38,931 nt of DNA. Source: Akkermansia muciniphila. GTDB taxonomy: Bacteria; Verrucomicrobiota; Verrucomicrobiia; Verrucomicrobiales; Akkermansiaceae. Location: NCBI GenBank assembly GCA_945860285.1, contig CAMAQB010000027.1:1-38931 (forward strand). The letters are read 5' to 3'. The notes below the pieces were generated by a model, which had not been told where the DNA came from, ran no database searches, and saw only the letters and a list, made by a program, of their open reading frames with translations. The first letter of the stretch is position 1. Each line of letters opens with the position of its first letter. This document shows positions 35,000 through 38,931 of the stretch, piece after piece. A program made the translations under genes and the position numbers.

Positions 35000-36691
35000 A
35001 TGGCCTTTTCACTGATTCAGCCGCTGCGCGAGTCCCTAGCCAGGGTGTTTCGACTCCGCGCGAAGGGAGCCCTTCCCCGGAACGATGTGCTCACAGCCCG
35101 CGTCGCCAAATCCCCGACATTCCTCTTTCAGATCCGCCATTCCGCCGCCTCGGGCCGGAACGCGGTCGCCACCGCTGATCTGGTGGGAAAGCCGCCCGGC
35201 ACCGTCCTGCTGCGGGAGACCTGCTACATCTGGATTCCCACCAATACGGGCCGCGAGGCTGTCTGCCACTCGTGCGCGCTCGACTTGGCCTCTGTCCATC
35301 CATCCCGCTCGCGTCGGGTGACTTGCGAGGGTTGCGGCGGGCAAACCCATTACTGTTCGCCAAAGTGCCGCGACGAACAGTCTCTCCTGCACCAACCCAT
35401 CTGCGCGATGCTACGCGACGCGCCATTGCTCGCCGACCGCCACCATTGTCCTCAAGACTTGGTGCACGCCCTTCTCGCGCTCGTCGCAAAGCGTGCTGCC
35501 GCTTTACAGCAATTCGCTGAGTCACCGAATCAAGAAACGCTCCTTTCCGATCCCCTCGCCTTCGAAGCCGGTCCCGAAGCTTTCGCTCAAATGCTCGTCC
35601 ATCCCGGGGCATTGGATTCCGAATCGCGGCGCTCCTTGCGTGCGCTGGCGGCATCCATTTGCGGCAGACTGCCGGAGGAAATGCGCCCTTCGCTCGACCT
35701 CTTCCTCACTTGGGCTTCACAGATCAATTCCAACTCGCACGGCCTCAACCGCACGAATGCCGCCAACGAATCCATGGGCTTCGGACTCTTCCCACTCGGC
35801 TCGATCTTCAACCACTCGTGCCTGCCTAACTGCACTTACACCAACGAGGGGCCGCAGTTGGTATTCCGCCTCCTGCGACCCGTGCGCGAGGGCGAAGAGC
35901 TTTGCGTCAATTACACCGAACTCTACGCCGCACGCGACGAGCGACGGGCAGAACTCCACGCGACCAAGTCGTTTGAATGTCGTTGCCAGCGCTGCACTCT
36001 CAGCCCTACCAGCGAGGAGGAAGCCCGCCTTATCCGTGCCGAACAATTGGTCTCTGCCGTGCTCTGCGACCAGACAAAGGGCTGTCCCGGCCTGCTGCAA
36101 CCATGCGACGTGCTTACTGACCGGCTGGGGGATCGCTCCGCCAAATGGGAGTGCTCGGTCTGCCACGCGCGCTGCACTTATGGCCACCTCCTCGACAACC
36201 ACCTCAAGCCCCTGCGGGATCGCTTGCAAGAGTCGATGCACCTTTATTCCCATGGACTAACGGGTGGTGCGGCGACTCCGCTGCGCGCCGCCTTCGAGTC
36301 GCTGTTGCAATCGGCACTTACCCGCCTTCCTGCATCTCACGCCCTCGTCTTCAACTGCTACCTGCCCCTCATCAACTGCTGCTCGGTGCTCAAAGACTAT
36401 CCCGCCAAGGAAATCTATGCGCGGGCCTTGGTCGAAATCGCCACCGCGACCTTGCCCGACTACCCGCCCATTGCCAATTATCTGGAAGCCTTCGCCCAGT
36501 CTCTGAATGAGCGGATCCAGACAACGCCTGGCATGCCGGGGGAAACGCGCGCAAAATACACCGTGGAAGCATTCGAAGCCCTGCAACGGTCGCTGAGCAT
36601 TTGCCAAGTGTGCTATGGGTTGAACCACCCCAAGACATTGCAAACACGCGACAAGCTGCGCCGGGCAGAGGCGGCCGCCAAATCCCGGTGA
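35000..36691 (+). CDS. SMYD-like protein: SET domain split by a MYND zinc finger
   Basis: The 563-residue product has the order of eukaryotic SMYD lysine methyltransferases. The N-terminal SET lobe is residues ~45-75 (GRNAVATADLVGKPPGTVLL). The MYND zinc finger ligands are C89, C92, C109, C112, C119, C123, H131 and C135. The C-terminal SET core has NHSCLPNC at 271-278 and the GEELCVNY motif at 298-305 with its Tyr. Cys-rich post-SET residues are C327, C329 and C332 (FECRCQRC). The remaining ~230 residues are helical, as in the SMYD C-terminal domain. All visible cofactor and zinc residues are intact, so methyltransferase activity is plausible. There is no signal peptide. It lies 68 bp after the second ubiquitin-like gene on the same strand. 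Its substrate and any link to those proteins are unknown. Confidence 0.88.
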   Translation: MAFSLIQPLRESLARVFRLRAKGALPRNDVLTARVAKSPTFLFQIRHSAASGRNAVATADLVGKPPGTVLLRETCYIWIPTNTGREAVCHSCALDLASVHPSRSRRVTCEGCGGQTHYCSPKCRDEQSLLHQPICAMLRDAPLLADRHHCPQDLVHALLALVAKRAAALQQFAESPNQETLLSDPLAFEAGPEAFAQMLVHPGALDSESRRSLRALAASICGRLPEEMRPSLDLFLTWASQINSNSHGLNRTNAANESMGFGLFPLGSIFNHSCLPNCTYTNEGPQLVFRLLRPVREGEELCVNYTELYAARDERRAELHATKSFECRCQRCTLSPTSEEEARLIRAEQLVSAVLCDQTKGCPGLLQPCDVLTDRLGDRSAKWECSVCHARCTYGHLLDNHLKPLRDRLQESMHLYSHGLTGGAATPLRAAFESLLQSALTRLPASHALVFNCYLPLINCCSVLKDYPAKEIYARALVEIATATLPDYPPIANYLEAFAQSLNERIQTTPGMPGETRAKYTVEAFEALQRSLSICQVCYGLNHPKTLQTRDKLRRAEAAAKSR

Positions 36692-36715
36692 TCTCCCGAC
36701 TGGCCCAGTTCTGAA

Positions 36716-37528
36716 CTAAAACCCAAACCCTGCGCGCTCCAACAAGGGCCGAATCGCATAAATCACCAGCAAATGGGCTGGGTAAAAGGCGTAGAAAAGG
36801 TAGCGGTAGTCACGCCCCCTTTGCCCATTGTATCGGCTCAAGAGAGGAAGAGCCAACATGCAGCCGAGATTGATGAAATTGATCAACTGGTAGCCAGGGT
36901 CTCCAGTCCGCGCGCTGACGACCGCAAAAAGGCCCGCATTCGCCAGCAATAACCCGCCCAGCGCAACAACCGTCCAGCCAAAGCGCCCGCGGGTGGCATG
37001 GAACACAAAGATCATCCAAACCCCCAGATGCCACCAGTCCAAGGTAACGTAAAAACCTGCGGCACCAACCGCCAGCAGCAGTCCAGCCAGGAGCCAGCGT
37101 GAGCGAATTCGCTCGGCCGCCCAGATCACGCACAGTCCGGCCAGCAGATCAAAAAACACATTCCATCCATGCGGGAATAACAACCGATAAACTGGCTGTG
37201 CCAACAAAGCAAATACCAGCAAGCGCAGCAAGTAGCGCCCGATGTGCCGCGTGTGGTGATAACCTTCCACCAGCAGAAACGCGATGATCGGCATCGCAAG
37301 CCGACCCACGACCCGCAACCAGAGAGCCTCTGGGTAAATCAGCGCGCCGATATGATCCACAGACATTGCCGTGATGGCAATGAGCTTGAGAGCAAACGCG
37401 TCAAAGCGAAGACCCGTTTTCACGGGTAAGCCTGCGGCCTTGCCACCAAGCCGCGAGCGATCCCGTTTTTTTGCATTTGCAGGTTTCGCTACACGCCGCA
37501 TCATCCACCTGATCATACATTCGGACAT
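36716..37528 (-). CDS. TraX-family membrane protein
   Basis: The 270-residue product has a basic N-terminal ~45 residues followed by about eight transmembrane helices. The TraX signature ALKLIAITAMSVDHIGALIYPE is at about 46-67. GRLAMPIIAFLLVEGYHHTRH and the C-terminal YLFYAFYPAHLLVIYAI are also typical. TraX of F-like plasmids acetylates pilin, but chromosomal relatives mostly have unknown roles. It is convergent with the SMYD-like gene, with 24 bp between the stops. A start about 40 residues later is possible. Confidence 0.85.
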   Translation of the reverse strand: MSECMIRWMMRRVAKPANAKKRDRSRLGGKAAGLPVKTGLRFDAFALKLIAITAMSVDHIGALIYPEALWLRVVGRLAMPIIAFLLVEGYHHTRHIGRYLLRLLVFALLAQPVYRLLFPHGWNVFFDLLAGLCVIWAAERIRSRWLLAGLLLAVGAAGFYVTLDWWHLGVWMIFVFHATRGRFGWTVVALGGLLLANAGLFAVVSARTGDPGYQLINFINLGCMLALPLLSRYNGQRGRDYRYLFYAFYPAHLLVIYAIRPLLERAGFGF

Positions 37529-37619
37529 TCGCGGAGCAAGCTTTATCCCAGTGCCATAATTGGAATTTCTTCCAACGGTGCGTCATCCAATCCACATCTC
37601 CAGATCGCCAGTGCTGCCC

Positions 37620-38213
37620 TTACGTTTCCTTTGGAGCGGTCTGTGATCTGGCAGGTGATGGGATAGGCACAGCCCACCGCCTCGCGAGGAATGCCGCGAG
37701 AACCTCGTTTTCGGGTGGCTGGAGGCGAGCCGATCGAAACCGGGTTTGGAAGCGTTCGGTCAGGCTGCCGAGGTCGAGGTTCGTGGTGCCGGGGAACGCA
37801 TGGCCTGGCTTCATCCGGTCGAAATACGTTAGAAGCATGTCCTGCGCGTCCTTGGAGCAGCGGTCTAACTCATTCACGACTTTGACCGACCATGATCCAA
37901 AGAGCGATCCATAGGCGAGTGAGCGCGTCCATTCGCGGGCGAGTTCGAGTCCCACTTCCTTGCCGTTCACGTCCTCGATGGCGACAGGGTGGCTGACGAG
38001 TGTGCGGGCGATCAGGTTCACCAAGCTCGTCTTGCCGATACCGGGTGCGCCGGAAATCAGGAGCTTGAGCGGCTGGTCGGGATTCGTCCGCAGCAGCACG
38101 ACCGCCAGCTTGCCAGCCTGCCCCACGAAATCCGCGGGACAGGACGGCACGAAGCAGATGGGGGCGATGATTGACTTGCGCGGCACCTTCGTCCTCCTTT
38201 CGGCAACAGCCAT
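37620..38213 (-). CDS. AAA+ ATPase, possibly truncated
   Basis: The 197-residue product starts at the ATG at 38213 (MAVAERRTKVPRKSIIAPICF). It has Walker A GAPGIGKTS, a Walker-B-like KVVNELDRC (with ELDR in place of the usual DE), TNLDLGSLTERFQTRF as a sensor/arginine-finger region, and a short lid. It resembles small AAA+ proteins of mobile elements. The C-terminus ends soon after the lid begins (VLAAFLARRWAVP), so it may be cut short. The surrounding fragments support local rearrangement. Confidence 0.65.
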   Translation of the reverse strand: MAVAERRTKVPRKSIIAPICFVPSCPADFVGQAGKLAVVLLRTNPDQPLKLLISGAPGIGKTSLVNLIARTLVSHPVAIEDVNGKEVGLELAREWTRSLAYGSLFGSWSVKVVNELDRCSKDAQDMLLTYFDRMKPGHAFPGTTNLDLGSLTERFQTRFRSARLQPPENEVLAAFLARRWAVPIPSPARSQTAPKET

Positions 38214-38337
38214 GCCTGAACATATCCGCGATCGCTTGAGCACCCTTACGATAGAGCACCACGGCAAGCAACTGACCATCGACATACACAGCCCAATAAC
38301 GGGTGCGGTAGCCATCCAACTTGAAATAGGTTTGACT
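38214..38337 (-). pseudogene. Gene fragment upstream of the AAA+ ATPase
   Basis: The minus strand encodes YFKLDGYRTRYWAVYVDGQ, then LLAVVLYRKGAQAIADMF, in one frame with no start codon. It begins right after an in-frame TGA (38338-38340). The stretch has the feel of real protein, with an alternating aromatic and hydrophobic pattern. It then runs into the AAA+ gene in a different frame. It is read here as the 3' part of a gene lost by rearrangement; the family was not recognised. Confidence 0.35.
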
Positions 38338-38407
38338 TCAATCATGACGCCCCCCTTCTGGCACGCGCATACTGACGAGCCAAACCGGAAAGCCGGAGGG
38401 CCCGAAT

Positions 38408-38677
38408 GTTGACGCAGAGAAATACGGTCCTTTGACCGCGGATATCGATGCTTCGCTGTTTGAGGTTGATGATGGGTCGGTCTATTTCCTCTGGCTGAAC
38501 CAGAAAATCGCCAAAATGAAGGATGATTTGAGCGGCTTGGCCCAAGCAACGCGCCAGTGGAATCCGTCCAATAACGGCGATGTCGGATTCGAATGTGCCT
38601 TCCTAACCAAAATCGACGGTCGCTATCATCTGATCTGCGCCGGTTTCAACAATTGGGATGAGAAGATCCAGACCTAG
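38408..38677 (+). pseudogene. GH43 glycosidase remnant interrupted by an IS630-type element
   Basis: About 89 codons (LTADIDASLFEVDDGSVYF … FECAFLTKIDGRYHLICAG) are clearly homologous to GH43 blades of the intact gene at 32440-32730 (LTDGIDASLFADDDGKVYF … YEGAFLTKINGRYHLICA). There is a ~20-residue deletion between the two parts. Both ends are missing. The stop TAG at 38675-38677 is created at the TA where the insertion element begins. It is a decayed paralogue. Confidence 0.8.
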
Positions 38678-38931
38678 TGTTGTGTCGCAAAAATAAATAA
38701 ACATTAGCAGTCGGGTGCTGCATCATCGGGCATGGCACGGAAAAATACAGCAATCACACCTACGGACGAACACCGCAAACTGCTTGGAACCTGGGTTGCA
38801 GCCCATGGCACTCCGCAACAAGTCGTGCTGCGATGTCGCATTATTCTACTCAAAGCCGACGGCATGAGTGACCTTGCGGTAGGGCAACAACTTCACATCA
38901 ATCGCCACACTTGCCGACTCTGGCGAGAGCG
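38677..38931 (+). mobile_element. IS630-type insertion element, left end (runs off the window)
   Basis: The element seems to begin after the TA at 38675-38676, where GH43 homology stops; IS630-family elements insert at TA. A ~55-bp end region precedes a transposase start at 38732. The terminal inverted repeat cannot be confirmed because the other end is outside the window. Confidence 0.65.
38732..38931 (+). CDS. IS630-family transposase, N-terminal part
   Basis: Sixty-six residues are visible before the window ends. They hold a helix-turn-helix region, VVLRCRIILLKADGMSDLAV, then NRHTCRLWRER, characteristic of the N-terminal DNA-binding domain of IS630-type DDE transposases. The catalytic domain lies beyond the edge, so intactness cannot be judged. 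Confidence 0.85.
   Translation, partial: MARKNTAITPTDEHRKLLGTWVAAHGTPQQVVLRCRIILLKADGMSDLAVGQQLHINRHTCRLWRE

Overview
The window looks like part of a Verrucomicrobiota chromosome. This is inferred from the gene repertoire and style: GC-rich coding DNA, weak Shine-Dalgarno sequences, secreted proteins ending in a 'TDFITW...FFR' segment plus an Ig-like domain, SGNH/GH43 fusions, and a BlaI/M56 pair. No rRNA or tRNA gene was seen, so placement below phylum is not possible from this sequence.

Left part (1-12.9 kb): a CRISPR-Cas type III-B locus and neighbouring defence-type genes. A 20-repeat array (147-1606) is followed by a DUF6261-like gene, a block of six ~41-bp tandem repeats, and one isolated CRISPR-repeat-like hairpin. 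Then comes the complete Cmr effector operon, in the order cmr2(cas10)-cmr3-cmr4-[Phd antitoxin-PIN toxin]-cmr5-cmr6-cmr1. Cas10 keeps both an HD-type motif and the GGDD cyclase motif, and Cmr4 keeps the slicer aspartate D26. No cas6, cas1, cas2 or CARF/SAVED effector gene is present in the window. A nucleotidyltransferase-like gene and a tiny overlapping partner follow, behind a near-perfect palindrome.

Middle part (13-25.8 kb): mostly housekeeping genes. These are two unrecognised envelope proteins, N-carbamoylputrescine amidase (aguB), a blaI-M56 peptidase pair, an RDD membrane protein, mfd, class I fumarase, an nrnA-truB pair and xseA.

25.9-30.3 kb: a tightly packed sugar operon of RbsD/FucU-type mutarotase, TIM-barrel isomerase, aldo/keto reductase, zinc-type MDR dehydrogenase and UxaE-type tagaturonate epimerase. 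Together they suggest an oxidative route from L-galactose through L-galactonate and D-tagaturonate to D-fructuronate.

Right part (30.4-38.9 kb): an accessory region. It holds a frameshifted SGNH-GH43 secreted enzyme and then two tandem secreted proteins whose first mature domain is strikingly like eukaryotic ubiquitin (about 60/71 and 51/71 identical by hand count). Both lack the terminal Gly-Gly and carry a C-terminal Ig-like domain. Directly downstream is a SMYD-like protein with a MYND zinc finger and a SET domain. This ubiquitin-like/SET-MYND cluster is the most unusual part of the window. The right edge holds a TraX-family gene, an AAA+ ATPase, gene fragments, a GH43 remnant and the start of an IS630-type element.
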